From: Lachancea mirantina
Lineage: Eukaryota > Ascomycota > Saccharomycetes > Saccharomycetales > Saccharomycetaceae
DNA: 64,000 nt
Assembly (NCBI GenBank): GCA_900074745.1
Contig: LT598464.1
Location: 372,001 to 436,000, forward strand
Reading direction: 5' to 3'
The notes beneath the pieces were generated by a model that saw only the letters and a list, made by a program, of their open reading frames with translations, ran no database searches and was not told the origin of the DNA. The translations under genes and the position numbers were made by a program. Positions within the stretch are counted from its first letter, which is position 1, and every line of letters starts with the position of its first letter. Of this stretch, positions 36,682-46,467 are shown one piece after another.

Positions 36682-37584
36682 CTAAACCAGATTATTCCAG
36701 ATGCTAGACGGTTGTTGATCCTGGACAGGATTCTGGGAGTGTTTGACATGGGTAAACCGACTTACGAAACTGCTGAACAGCGATACCGGTTTGTTGAGTT
36801 TCCCGCTGCAATTATTATTATGTTCTTGGAGTCTCTGTAGCCAATGGGAAACGTTTTCCAACGAGGCCGAGAACACGAGATCTTCGGAAACGTGGGTGAC
36901 AACGGTAGCCCATACTTCTGCGAGTTGTTCGTAGCACATATCCTTGTAGTAATTGTTGGTCGTGGTAGAAAATTGCGGAACCCTTTGCAAAAAATCGGTC
37001 GCGGCATCCAGGACTCGTAACGATTGTAACAGGTTCTGGGTCTGTGGAGGGATACTTTCCAGGAGACAGTCAACCAGACAGTTCAGAAATTCTTGAACAT
37101 GATCTTTAACGCGAACAAATGCGTAATCGTTGAGTCCTGTGTCGACGTCGTCGTGACGCCTCGTGTAAGGCAAATTGTCGTAAATCGCTTGCAACTTCAC
37201 CTGGAGCAACTCGCAATAGTGCTCTACACTTCTGCTAGCGGGTTGCAATGCCATAAACGTTTTTTGCGTTTCGGGATGCAATTTCAGCAGGTCAAGCAGT
37301 GTCGCTTGCAAGCTCGCACGATCCATAAGCTCCAAAGCACGCGCCAGCGGCAACGCTTGGCCCTGAATACCCGACCGCGCAGTTCTCCGCCGTCCCGCGG
37401 CCTTAAACTTGTTGATAGTTACGTTATTGACACTGGTGTTCACACCCAAGGTCACCTGAGACTCTTCGTTGGTCAGCCGCCTTTTCACCCTTGGTTTCAT
37501 CACTTTACAACCGTTTGACGCCATTCCACTGGAGCCATTCGTGCTAGGTTTGAACCCCCAACTAAATCCCACTGCTTGACTCAT
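36682..37584 (-). CDS. STS1: Proteasome nuclear-import/tethering factor Sts1
   Basis: Cut8-type protein that brings proteasomes to the nucleus. The 300-aa product (319 in S. cerevisiae) opens with GFSWGFKPS, matching MGFEWGFKPS, then a basic segment carrying a possible import signal (KPRVKRRL, KAAGRRR). The helical Cut8 core begins GQALPLARALELMDRASLQ (family GQPLPLQRGMELMNKNQLQ) and runs through IYDNLPY, LNDYAFVRVKDHVQEFLNCLVD and NNYYKDMCYEQLAEVWATVV. In S. cerevisiae it sits between DSN1 and SQT1, both of which are elsewhere in this window. Confidence 0.95.
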   Translation of the reverse strand: MSQAVGFSWGFKPSTNGSSGMASNGCKVMKPRVKRRLTNEESQVTLGVNTSVNNVTINKFKAAGRRRTARSGIQGQALPLARALELMDRASLQATLLDLLKLHPETQKTFMALQPASRSVEHYCELLQVKLQAIYDNLPYTRRHDDVDTGLNDYAFVRVKDHVQEFLNCLVDCLLESIPPQTQNLLQSLRVLDAATDFLQRVPQFSTTTNNYYKDMCYEQLAEVWATVVTHVSEDLVFSASLENVSHWLQRLQEHNNNCSGKLNKPVSLFSSFVSRFTHVKHSQNPVQDQQPSSIWNNLV

Positions 37585-37831
37585 CCAAATAGCTCTTTAA
37601 CTTGCTTAGCAGCTCTTGTTGAACCGTGAAATTCGTTGAAGCTTGAAAACGGCTTCACTTGGAATGGCAAATTTTTCAAATATGGCTTAATCTTAAAAAG
37701 TCGGGTAACTTTAGTTTTTGATAAAATTGAATATATAAAGAGGTGGCAAGTATGAATATCAACAAACCGGCTTCCGGTGAACGAACTAGGATCAATTGGG
37801 CGGTAATAGGCATCTTTAAAGGACAGTTGGG

Positions 37832-40750
37832 ATGAGTTTGAGTGTGCGTGAGACGGCGTACACTTTAGTGTACGATCCAAACCCGAATTTTGCGCGAAAC
37901 ACGGCTTCTGAATTCCAAAAAGCGCTCGAGAAAGGGTCAGATGAACAAAAAGTGGAAACGATGAAAAGGGTCTTAGTGACGATGCTTGACGGGAATCCGA
38001 TGCCCGAGCTGTTGATGCATGTGATTCGGTTTGTCATGCCGTCGAAAAACAAGCAGCTCAAGAAGTTGTTGTATTTTTACTGGGAGATTGTGCCGAAATT
38101 AGACGATGAGGGCAAACTACGGCAAGAAATGATTCTGGTGTGCAACGCAATCCAACACGATCTGCAGCATTCGAACGAGTACATCAGAGGCAGTACATTG
38201 CGATTTCTGACGAAGCTCAAAGAGGCAGATTTGTTGGAACAAATGGTTCCTGCGGTGCGCACGTGTCTTGAGTATCGTCACGCGTATGTGCGCAAATACG
38301 CTATTTTGGCAGTGGGATCCATTTACAAAGTCAGTGAGCATTTGATCCCAGATGCACGCGATGTGATTGATACATTTTTGGCCGCTGAAACGGACCCGAT
38401 CTGTAAACGTAACGCGTTTTTGGGACTTTCCGAATTGGACCGTGAAGCTGCGTTAAGCTATCTACAAGAGCATATCACGGCCATTGAGACTTTGGACCCG
38501 CTTTTGCAAGACGCGTTTGTCGATTTCATTAGAAAGGACGCAGTTCGCACCCCAACTCTGAAACCGCAATATATCGATTTGCTTCAGGATTTGCTGGCCT
38601 CTACGAATTCTAACGAAGTAGTTTTTGAAGCCGCACTTGCTGTAAGCGTGTTGACCAATGATCCGCTCATCTTGGCAGAAGTGGCATCCAAGTTGATTGA
38701 TTTGGCCGTCAAGGAATCTGACAACAATGTCAAACTTATCGTCTTACAAAGGATTCAAGACATTCATAAGAGAGCAATGGGAGACTTGGAAAGACTTACA
38801 CTTGACATTTTGAGGGTTTTGAGTGCACAAGACCTGGATGTTCGCGCTAAAGCACTTGAAATATCTCTCGAACTCGTGAGTTCCAGAAACGTGGACGATG
38901 TTGTCAAGCTGTTGAAAAAAGAACTGCAAAAAGCAGTTGCCGATTCTCAAAATGATGAAAAAGCTTCTGACTATAGACAATTGCTCATCAACAACATTCA
39001 CAAAGTCGCTATCAGTTTCGTGGAAGTTTCTGCAGAAGTTGTCTCTCTCTTGTTAGAATTTATCGGCGACCTAAGCTCCACTGCGGCAAGCGGTGTGATA
39101 TCTTTCATCAAAGATGTTATTGAAAGGTATCCAAAGTTAAGAAAAGAAGTTCTGCAACATCTAATTGGAGCACTTCCTTACGTCAATTCGGGCAAAGCCT
39201 ATCGCGGCGCTTTATGGATCTTAGGTGAATATGCTCTGGACAAGGATGACGTCCAAAACTCTTGGAAACATATCCGTCAAAGCATAGGAGAAGTTCCAAT
39301 AGTTCAGACGGAATTGAGGTCTACCACGGGTGGTCAAGATGAGGCGCGAGAACTTCAAGATGTCCCAACGGGTCCGGTTGTTTTGCCTGATGGTACTTAT
39401 GCGACAGAATCAGCATTTACAGCCACCTCTACAAAGGCGTTCACGAAAGAGGAGAAAGACTCTAGGCCTCCTTTGCGTCGTTTCATTTTGAATGGTGATT
39501 TCTACACCGCATCGGTCTTAGCATCCACATTAGTCAAGCTAGTTTTAAGATTTGAAAAGGGTAATCATGATGAAGCTATCATCAATGCCATGAAAGCGGA
39601 AGGTATGCTCATTTTGGTGAGTATTTTGAGAGCTGGTCAAAGTTCGCTTGTCCAGAAGAAGATCGATGAGGATTCTGCAGAAAGAGTTTTGACCGCTATT
39701 TCAATTATAATGGGTAACTTCGACGCGAACCAAGAGACGCAAGAACGTGAACTCCTAGAGTTGGCGTTTTTGAAAGCAACTAGATCCTCTTTTGAAGAGC
39801 AAGCGGCCATTGCGAAACGGGTAAAGGCCAAGAAATTTGCATCCCTCGCTGTCAAGTCAGCCGAGCCTATTGACAAAGCTATAGTCTTCAGGCAATTTAG
39901 TCAGCAAGATGTGCACAATACTCCTGTTGACCAGGTCGATGAGGACTTGGAAATGGCCATTACAGGTGGAACTTCTGCCGCCTATCAAGAAGCGGTGTCT
40001 CTTGAATCGAAGCTCAAAAAGATTGTTCCCCTGACCGGTTTCTCAGATCCTGTATATGCGGAAGCTTATATTACTACGCATCAGTTTGACATTGTGTTGG
40101 ATGTGCTGCTTGTGAATCAAACGAAGGAAACGCTCAAAAATTTACACTGTCAGTTCGCGACTTTAGGAGATCTGAAGATCATAGATAATCCTCCAAGTAC
40201 CAATGTTGTCGCACACGGATTCCACAAAATTTCTATAACAGTTAAAGTGTCATCTGCTGATACTGGCGTGATCTTTGGTAATATCATTTACGATGGTGGC
40301 CACGGTCAAGACGCGAGGTACGTTATCATGAATGATGTTCACGTTGACATTATGGACTATATCAAACCTGCTTTCACGGATGAAGCTAATTTCCGCAAAA
40401 TGTGGAATGCATTTGAATGGGAAAACAAAATTACAGTTCGGTCGAAACTACCAACTCTCCACGCTTACCTCAAAGAATTGATGAAAGGTACCAAAATGGG
40501 TAATTTGACGCGAGATGCACCATCGAAAGACGAGGAAGAGTGCAGATTCTTGAGTTGCAACCTGTACTCTAGGTCTTCATTTGGGGAGGACGCGCTAGCG
40601 AATCTTTGTATTGAAAAGGATCTGGAAACGGGCGAGGTTGTTGGACATGTTCGCATCCGTTCCAAGGGTCAAGGTCTTGCACTTTCCCTAGGTGACAGAG
40701 TTGCTCTGATTGCCAGGCAAATAAATAAAGTCAAGTTAGATCGCGTATAA
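37832..40750 (+). CDS. SEC26: COPI coatomer beta subunit
   Basis: Beta-COP, an adaptor-like subunit of the coat that drives Golgi-to-ER and intra-Golgi vesicles. The 972-aa product equals the S. cerevisiae length (973). Residues 1 to about 550 are HEAT/ARM helices of the trunk (e.g. VKLLKKELQKAVADSQND, GKAYRGALWILGEYALDK), followed by a charged linker, then the appendage: beta-sandwich segment DPVYAEAYITTHQFDIVLDVLLVNQT and the platform subdomain near the end (CRFLSCNLYSRSSFGEDALANL). The ATG at 37832 gives MSLSVRETAYTLVYDPNP. Convergent with MRPL7, the same pair as YDR238C-YDR237W. Confidence 0.97.
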   Translation: MSLSVRETAYTLVYDPNPNFARNTASEFQKALEKGSDEQKVETMKRVLVTMLDGNPMPELLMHVIRFVMPSKNKQLKKLLYFYWEIVPKLDDEGKLRQEMILVCNAIQHDLQHSNEYIRGSTLRFLTKLKEADLLEQMVPAVRTCLEYRHAYVRKYAILAVGSIYKVSEHLIPDARDVIDTFLAAETDPICKRNAFLGLSELDREAALSYLQEHITAIETLDPLLQDAFVDFIRKDAVRTPTLKPQYIDLLQDLLASTNSNEVVFEAALAVSVLTNDPLILAEVASKLIDLAVKESDNNVKLIVLQRIQDIHKRAMGDLERLTLDILRVLSAQDLDVRAKALEISLELVSSRNVDDVVKLLKKELQKAVADSQNDEKASDYRQLLINNIHKVAISFVEVSAEVVSLLLEFIGDLSSTAASGVISFIKDVIERYPKLRKEVLQHLIGALPYVNSGKAYRGALWILGEYALDKDDVQNSWKHIRQSIGEVPIVQTELRSTTGGQDEARELQDVPTGPVVLPDGTYATESAFTATSTKAFTKEEKDSRPPLRRFILNGDFYTASVLASTLVKLVLRFEKGNHDEAIINAMKAEGMLILVSILRAGQSSLVQKKIDEDSAERVLTAISIIMGNFDANQETQERELLELAFLKATRSSFEEQAAIAKRVKAKKFASLAVKSAEPIDKAIVFRQFSQQDVHNTPVDQVDEDLEMAITGGTSAAYQEAVSLESKLKKIVPLTGFSDPVYAEAYITTHQFDIVLDVLLVNQTKETLKNLHCQFATLGDLKIIDNPPSTNVVAHGFHKISITVKVSSADTGVIFGNIIYDGGHGQDARYVIMNDVHVDIMDYIKPAFTDEANFRKMWNAFEWENKITVRSKLPTLHAYLKELMKGTKMGNLTRDAPSKDEEECRFLSCNLYSRSSFGEDALANLCIEKDLETGEVVGHVRIRSKGQGLALSLGDRVALIARQINKVKLDRV

Positions 40751-40840
40751 GAAAAGGGCAAGGGCCGGTTTATCTCAATCAAAGGAAAATGTCGCCATTT
40801 GTTATATACAAGACTTGTTGGGATCAACGATGGATATCTT

Positions 40841-41746
40841 CTATTTAATCTTTTCCTGGCCATGGAAGGGAAATGCAAAACCACTCATGAGAATTCTAGC
40901 CTGATTGTCCGTCTGTGCCGACGTGTTGATATTGATGTGCATACCAAAGGTCTTAGGCCAAAGATCTTGGTTTGAATCGATTTCTGGGAAAAATCTCACG
41001 TCGTCGGAGGTCAATCCAAATGAAATACCACCAAAGCGGTTGCCAGATTTGTTGCTGATACCTTTGTATTCTCTTATTCTAGGAAGAACAATCTCCGTCA
41101 GTGTTGCCAAGAATTGGGACATGGGACGGCCTTTTAGTTCGATCTTGGCACCCATTTTGTTACCTCTTCTCACTTTCCAAGTAGGAACATCGTTTCGTGC
41201 ATATACGGGGGTGGGCTTGCAACCTGTAATCTGCTGAAGTTGCAAAGCGGCAGTAATAGGTAAGAGTTGGTTTTCTTTGGCTTCTTTGACATAGCAATTG
41301 ATCACCACAGACTCGACTTCTGGAATGTTGTGCCATTTGATAGGTTTAATATCGGGCAATTGCGCGTCTGAACCCTTGGGTTTCCGAGCCTGTCTGTTAA
41401 TATGATACGGACTCGATCCATCCCATTCTCGTTTTTTCAACCCTTCCTTCACTTGCGCACCATGCTTGTACGTTATCAGAAGCATATCAGATTGAACTGT
41501 GTGCTTATAATGGTCCCAAACTCGATCTTGATGGGTCGCCACAGGCTTGAAGCCGGGTGATCTGATATCATTCTTGCTAAATTTGAGTTCTGGAAATCTT
41601 GGTGAAAGTTTACTCTTGTCGATCTTCACCAAATGATGTACCGGTTTGACAAATGAACATGCCGATTTCCAGCAGCCTTCTGTGGTCGAAAAGCAACGTA
41701 GAAACTGCATCGTATTCACACTACTCAGCTTCCAATACCGCCTCAT
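40841..41746 (-). CDS. MRPL7: Mitochondrial large-subunit ribosomal protein uL5m
   Basis: Mitochondrial counterpart of bacterial L5, in the central protuberance and binding 5S-equivalent surroundings. The 301-aa product (292 in S. cerevisiae) begins with a basic, Ser/Thr-containing presequence. The L5 fold is seen at [55 protein letters not shown]-like text ([15 protein letters not shown]), [20 protein letters not shown] and [20 protein letters not shown], ending in [21 protein letters not shown] second Met at residue 13 (MQFLRCFST) could be the start and would also make a good presequence. Convergent with SEC26. Confidence 0.95.
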   Translation of the reverse strand: MRRYWKLSSVNTMQFLRCFSTTEGCWKSACSFVKPVHHLVKIDKSKLSPRFPELKFSKNDIRSPGFKPVATHQDRVWDHYKHTVQSDMLLITYKHGAQVKEGLKKREWDGSSPYHINRQARKPKGSDAQLPDIKPIKWHNIPEVESVVINCYVKEAKENQLLPITAALQLQQITGCKPTPVYARNDVPTWKVRRGNKMGAKIELKGRPMSQFLATLTEIVLPRIREYKGISNKSGNRFGGISFGLTSDDVRFFPEIDSNQDLWPKTFGMHININTSAQTDNQARILMSGFAFPFHGQEKIK

Positions 41747-41969
41747 TCAGTGGTGTGTCCCGTTAACGCGTCAAATGGATCTCGGGGCTCTTAATTATGT
41801 TTTGAGCGCTGATCTTTAACGTGGATGTCTCTTCACAATAAAATTTTTCAAAATTGAAATTAACCTATATCAACCTGTTCGCGATAAAAGCTCCTTGAAA
41901 GAAAAGGACGACATACAGAACGAAAGTTGGTCAATTTGACATCACCAATCGTTAAATGGTTTAATTGAC

Positions 41970-43565
41970 ATGATTTACAATTATGAGGAACTTTACGGGA
42001 TTCCAAAGGACGATTTTCCAGAAGAATTAGACAATAACGAGTTCTCGATAATTGGGAGCGAAGATGAGGGCATCTTGACCCTAAAATTGCCGAAATCACT
42101 GAATTTGAAAAGGCCAGACCCTAGCGATACGGTAGGAATCGATGCTGAAATTGTAGCTCTGCTGGACAAACTGGATCTCGGTTCGAAATTGCCCGAATGT
42201 CAGAATAGGTGCTTACAGGTGAGATCAGTCAGACGGGATGCGCCGTTGAAAGAGCCAAGAACGCCAGTGGTATCAGATCTTTCGTACATTACCTGCAAAG
42301 GAAATGCTGAGCTTGAAGATCCCAAGTTTGGTGCTGTTAGTCAGAATATATCAAGGAAACTGCACGCATTAGAGGCAGAGAACCAAGCAGAAATTGAACA
42401 GGTCAAAACCCGCAAACGCAGGGACCAAGAAGAGCGTGCGAGGATAATTGAACAAGAACGTAAAGCCAGAGAAGCTCTGGAACGACAGAAACGAGAAGAT
42501 GCGGAGAAACAACGGAAACAAGCAGAAGAGGAAGCGAGACGGAAACAATTGGAAGAACAAGAACGAAAAGAACAAGAACGCAAGCGAGAGGCAGAGTTAA
42601 AGAAGCAAAAAGAGGAAGAAGAGGCTCGCAAGTTACAAGAACAGCAAATGAGGTCTCGCGGGTTCACAGATTTCAAGAAGATTAATGAGACTTTGCATAA
42701 GTACCGGCACCGGATCAAGATCATTAAAACCGAGATAGTAGAGCCTGTCAAGCAAGACGCTACGCTGAAATCGTTATTGTCTAAACATCGGCGTAAGATC
42801 AACCCTAAGTTCGGACAATTGACGAACAGCCAGCAGCAATTGCAAGCCATTTTGAGTGAATTGACGGGTCTCGTGGACCAGACCAGACCTAATAAGTTGG
42901 GCTACGAATGGATTCTCAATTTTATCGCTAAAGCCATAGTTTCGCAGGCAGAAACGGAAGTCAGAGTTAAACCTGAAAGCGCCTTGCCGCTGGGTAAATT
43001 GGCTTTGGCACTCATGATTAGGTACCCAGAATTGGTCGACTTCTTGATGGCTCGATTTGTGAAAAAATGTCCCGTGGTGATCGGATACACTTGCAGCATT
43101 GATTCTGAGGAAGGCCGTATACGAATGGGATGGCGTCGCAGTTCTGACAATAAATGGGAAGACGAGACTGCGTACGACGAAAGAATGGGTGGAATTGCGA
43201 CGCTCTTCGCTTCCATAACACGTCTACCTATTCCACCAGAAAGTGCGGGGCCTGGCGGCACTCCGACAGTGCACCCGATACCCATTTCACATTCTTGGCA
43301 GTTGGTCGCGCGAATTGCCAACACGGACGCTGCACTTTTGACCAATATGCATTTTGTCGTGCTGGGATCTTGGTGGGACGCAACTGCTGCTCAGTTTTTG
43401 CTCGCATATGGGTTTCAGGCACGCAAATTACTCGTCTTGATCAGTACTGACCTTACGAACGTAGTAGCCGATAAAAGGTACGTGGGAGCGGCCCGTTTAC
43501 GGATTTTGGCGGAAGAATTCGAAACTTCGGGCTCGATAAGCTCTTTCCCAGAAATGACAGTGTGA
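41970..43565 (+). CDS. GLE1: mRNA export factor Gle1
   Basis: Nuclear-pore protein that, with inositol hexakisphosphate, activates the helicase Dbp5 during mRNA export. The 531-aa product (538 in S. cerevisiae) has an N-terminal nonconserved part, a long charged coiled coil at about residues 125-235 made of Glu/Arg/Lys/Gln heptads, then the HEAT-like catalytic C-terminus: GYEWILNFIAKAIVSQAETEV, PLGKLALALMIRYPELVDFLMARFVKKCPVVIGYT, RMGWRRSS, YDERMGGIATLFASITRL and WQLVARIAN. The basic patch of this domain is where IP6 binds in the family. Internal to the chromosome-IV double-synteny block, tandem with FMN1. Confidence 0.96.
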   Translation: MIYNYEELYGIPKDDFPEELDNNEFSIIGSEDEGILTLKLPKSLNLKRPDPSDTVGIDAEIVALLDKLDLGSKLPECQNRCLQVRSVRRDAPLKEPRTPVVSDLSYITCKGNAELEDPKFGAVSQNISRKLHALEAENQAEIEQVKTRKRRDQEERARIIEQERKAREALERQKREDAEKQRKQAEEEARRKQLEEQERKEQERKREAELKKQKEEEEARKLQEQQMRSRGFTDFKKINETLHKYRHRIKIIKTEIVEPVKQDATLKSLLSKHRRKINPKFGQLTNSQQQLQAILSELTGLVDQTRPNKLGYEWILNFIAKAIVSQAETEVRVKPESALPLGKLALALMIRYPELVDFLMARFVKKCPVVIGYTCSIDSEEGRIRMGWRRSSDNKWEDETAYDERMGGIATLFASITRLPIPPESAGPGGTPTVHPIPISHSWQLVARIANTDAALLTNMHFVVLGSWWDATAAQFLLAYGFQARKLLVLISTDLTNVVADKRYVGAARLRILAEEFETSGSISSFPEMTV

Positions 43566-43753
43566 TGATATAAATACATATATATGTATATATAATAGAG
43601 GCCCTGCAAAGTTAGGCGCCAACTTTCTACCAGAACTCTTATTTGAATGGTTCGAGAGCCCAAATTACGATTTTCTTGGTTTTTGATCCAACTATCATAA
43701 ATAACTACTGAACTACTAACAACCAATATCTGACACCCTACTATAATTACTCA

Positions 43754-44320
43754 ATGCCCCGGCAAGTTGACCACTCAATCCCAGAAACTCCTCTCTCACC
43801 TTTCCCTATCACCACCGAATTTTGTGACGTGGTGGCAGGTTTTGGAAGAGGCTCGTCAGAATTAGGTATTCCGACTGCCAATGTCCCCATTGAGCAACTT
43901 CCAGATACAATAAAGGACCTAAAACTAGGGGTGTATTTTGGATTTGTACGCTTAAGGCCCAACACTACGACTCATGCCGCAAAATCGGCAACCGGTCCGG
44001 CAGCTGTCCGTGACGTGGACTACAATTACGGTTCATACCTTACCACCGAACAACTACAACCCTTACCAGTAGTATTATCAATCGGACTGAACCCGTTTTA
44101 CCATAACAAAAGCAAGACCGTCGAATTACACATACTCACCAAATTCCAACATGATTTTTATGGAGCTCAAGTCAAATTTTCGATTCTGGGCTTCATTAGG
44201 CCAGAACTCGACTACACGACTAAAGAAGCTCTTATCAAAGACATACAGATAGACATACAAATCGCTGAAGCCAACTTGGCCCGAATGAGTTACAGCAAGT
44301 ACGTGGACGAATTGAGTTAA
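43754..44320 (+). CDS. FMN1: Riboflavin kinase
   Basis: Phosphorylates riboflavin to FMN. The 188-aa product carries the flavokinase signature GRGSSELGIPTANVP (nucleotide and riboflavin binding, with the PTAN motif), then LGVYFGFVRLRP, PVVLSIGLNPFYHNKSKTVELHIL with the conserved Glu acting as general base, and HDFYGAQVKFSILGFIRPEL. S. cerevisiae Fmn1 is 218 aa; the missing part is the N-terminal membrane/mitochondrial extension, so this copy may be cytosolic or differently targeted. Short spacing on both sides (GLE1 upstream, YDL206W-like downstream, about 130 bp). RIB5, which makes its substrate, is in the same window. Confidence 0.97.
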   Translation: MPRQVDHSIPETPLSPFPITTEFCDVVAGFGRGSSELGIPTANVPIEQLPDTIKDLKLGVYFGFVRLRPNTTTHAAKSATGPAAVRDVDYNYGSYLTTEQLQPLPVVLSIGLNPFYHNKSKTVELHILTKFQHDFYGAQVKFSILGFIRPELDYTTKEALIKDIQIDIQIAEANLARMSYSKYVDELS

Positions 44321-44448
44321 GTTGAGTTGATGGGATTTGGCCGATTGCTTTCAGATTTTTCAGTATATATAGTAAGAGTGACATTATAAGGTTGAGCCAC
44401 TTATACCTTCTACCCGCATGTTGAACAAACTAAATTTTAAGAAAGTTG

Positions 44449-46467
44449 ATGGAAATCCGTGAAAGACGGGTTTACATTACTGGATTCTACTTACTGCAAG
44501 CCTTGGTGATTATTACTGGTTTCAAATGGTGGGTTTTTGGTCGAGTTCTTTTAGTTTTGTTAGCTTTGAGTTATAGCTTTCTGGCACTTGGTTTGATAAC
44601 GTCTGACTTTTTGAGTCCCAATTTGGCATTTATTTCCAAACATGTTTTTCACATCTCCGATCGGGTGTCAGGTTTGACTTTATTGGCTTTAGGTAATGCG
44701 GTTCCTGACATTACGAGCACTTACCATTCGATGAATTCAGATTCGACAATTTTGGCCCTAGCAGAGATACTTGGAGCAGTTATGTTCATGTTGACTGTGG
44801 TAATGGGCGTTATGCCATTTATACGACGTATCGATTTGAAAAGGGCCGGTATCGACGTTTCAACGCCCGACGCAACAACAACCGTTTATAATCGCAACAG
44901 ATTCGTGTGGGACTTAGTCATGTTCGCGGCGATGGTTGTTTTGTCACTTGTGTTTTTGCTGGACGGCAGGCTCATGTTTTGGGAATGTGCTGTGATGTGT
45001 GTTATGTACTGTGGCTACGTTGGTTACCAAGTAAGCCTAAACGAGGATCATGAGCTCGAGAATGATCTGGTTCTGCCTGTGAGATCTCCTATTGCATATG
45101 AAAACGTCACCAAAATCCTTGAACTGCGGAAAATCGCCTTAAGACGGAAAATTCGACAGTACATGCGATCTCATTACAGTACCTGCATGCATTTGACGTT
45201 GAACGACACTCTCGATGTTTGGCAACGAGATAACGTTTTTGGATCCGACTCCGAGGCTCATAGCAAGCCTGGACGGCTTTTGAGAAGTCAATCGCATGGC
45301 AATTTGGAATCTTTGGTCCCACCCTGTATAAAAGTGTCCGAAAATAAGAGTGTCGCGGGCGACCTCATCGGGCCAATACCAGTCGCGGCATCGAAACCTG
45401 CTAGTGCGAGTTCTGATCGTTTATTAACTCCTAAAACCAAAGGGCGGTCTATTAGTGCTGATCACTTGCTTTACGTCGATGATCGTATCGCAACGCCCAC
45501 GTCAGTACTCTCCGAAAATGTCTTTGATCAATCAAGTGAACGGATTTTGTTTCCAGGTATCGATGACGATAACCAAACGGATATTGATCTCGACCTCGAA
45601 AGTATGTGTCTCAGAGACGGCAGCGAACAAATGGAGAGCCATTCCTTCATTCTCTTCGCCTACGTTGGGAAATTGAAAGCCTTTTGGTATGAGAAAACTT
45701 CCCCCGGACCGTTTCTAGAATTGGCGTTACTTCTCCCTAGCGTTCAAGTGGCCTTGATCCTAAGCTCACTGATACCGACACCCGTAGCGAAAAAGAGCCG
45801 ATTTAGTGGGAAATTTAAGGTTTTACAACTGACAAGTTCTCCATTCCTAACGACATATTTTCTATGGAACAGCATCAATGGCGTGCAGCTATATATATGT
45901 TCCTTATTGGTGCTAATTAGTCTGTGGCTGGAACTCAAACTTGCTTCAAAATCTATTAGACCGATCACGGCTTTTATTGTGTCAATCGCTTTGATCTCTT
46001 TTGTCGTTGAATTCGTCGTTAGCATGCTCCAAACGACGTGTAAGGAGCTGGGTGTCTCAGAAAGCATTCTTGGATTGACTATTTTCGCATGGGGCAATTC
46101 CATAGGTGACATGGTATCTAACATAACGTTCGTGAAGATTGGGGTGCTAGATGTGGCACTAGGCGCATGTTTGGGTGGGCCGTTACTCTATTTGGTTTTC
46201 GGAGTTGGCATGGACGCGATGTTAATAATCTCGCAACGTGCAGCTTCTCAAAGTGATGTTTCCTTGTGGAAAAGATATATCGAATTTGAAGTGACTGGTT
46301 CACTTATAGTGAGCTGTTTCGGCATCTTGGCGGCTTTGGGTATCTACATGATCGGCGTGCCATTTAATGATTGGCGTATTGACCGTAAAATAGGGGTAGT
46401 GTGTCTAACACTCTATCTTGTGATGACAGGCTTTAATTCGTATCAGGAGTTTTATGGACACATTTGA
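44449..46467 (+). CDS. Cation/calcium exchanger-family membrane protein, YDL206W-like
   Basis: Multi-pass transporter of the Na/Ca (CCX-type) exchanger superfamily. The 672-aa product has about five N-terminal membrane segments with the first alpha repeat SGLTLLALGNAVPDITSTYHS, a hydrophilic loop of about 250 residues rich in Ser and acidic residues, and about six C-terminal segments with the second alpha repeat SILGLTIFAWGNSIGDMVSNI. The paired GN(A/S)xxD motifs supply the ion-binding acids of the family. S. cerevisiae YDL206W (762 aa) is uncharacterised; ion and membrane are unknown. The frame starts at a TTG one codon before the ATG at 44449. Its last 35 coding bases overlap the 3' end of PRP42 on the other strand. 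Confidence 0.9.
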   Translation: MEIRERRVYITGFYLLQALVIITGFKWWVFGRVLLVLLALSYSFLALGLITSDFLSPNLAFISKHVFHISDRVSGLTLLALGNAVPDITSTYHSMNSDSTILALAEILGAVMFMLTVVMGVMPFIRRIDLKRAGIDVSTPDATTTVYNRNRFVWDLVMFAAMVVLSLVFLLDGRLMFWECAVMCVMYCGYVGYQVSLNEDHELENDLVLPVRSPIAYENVTKILELRKIALRRKIRQYMRSHYSTCMHLTLNDTLDVWQRDNVFGSDSEAHSKPGRLLRSQSHGNLESLVPPCIKVSENKSVAGDLIGPIPVAASKPASASSDRLLTPKTKGRSISADHLLYVDDRIATPTSVLSENVFDQSSERILFPGIDDDNQTDIDLDLESMCLRDGSEQMESHSFILFAYVGKLKAFWYEKTSPGPFLELALLLPSVQVALILSSLIPTPVAKKSRFSGKFKVLQLTSSPFLTTYFLWNSINGVQLYICSLLVLISLWLELKLASKSIRPITAFIVSIALISFVVEFVVSMLQTTCKELGVSESILGLTIFAWGNSIGDMVSNITFVKIGVLDVALGACLGGPLLYLVFGVGMDAMLIISQRAASQSDVSLWKRYIEFEVTGSLIVSCFGILAALGIYMIGVPFNDWRIDRKIGVVCLTLYLVMTGFNSYQEFYGHI

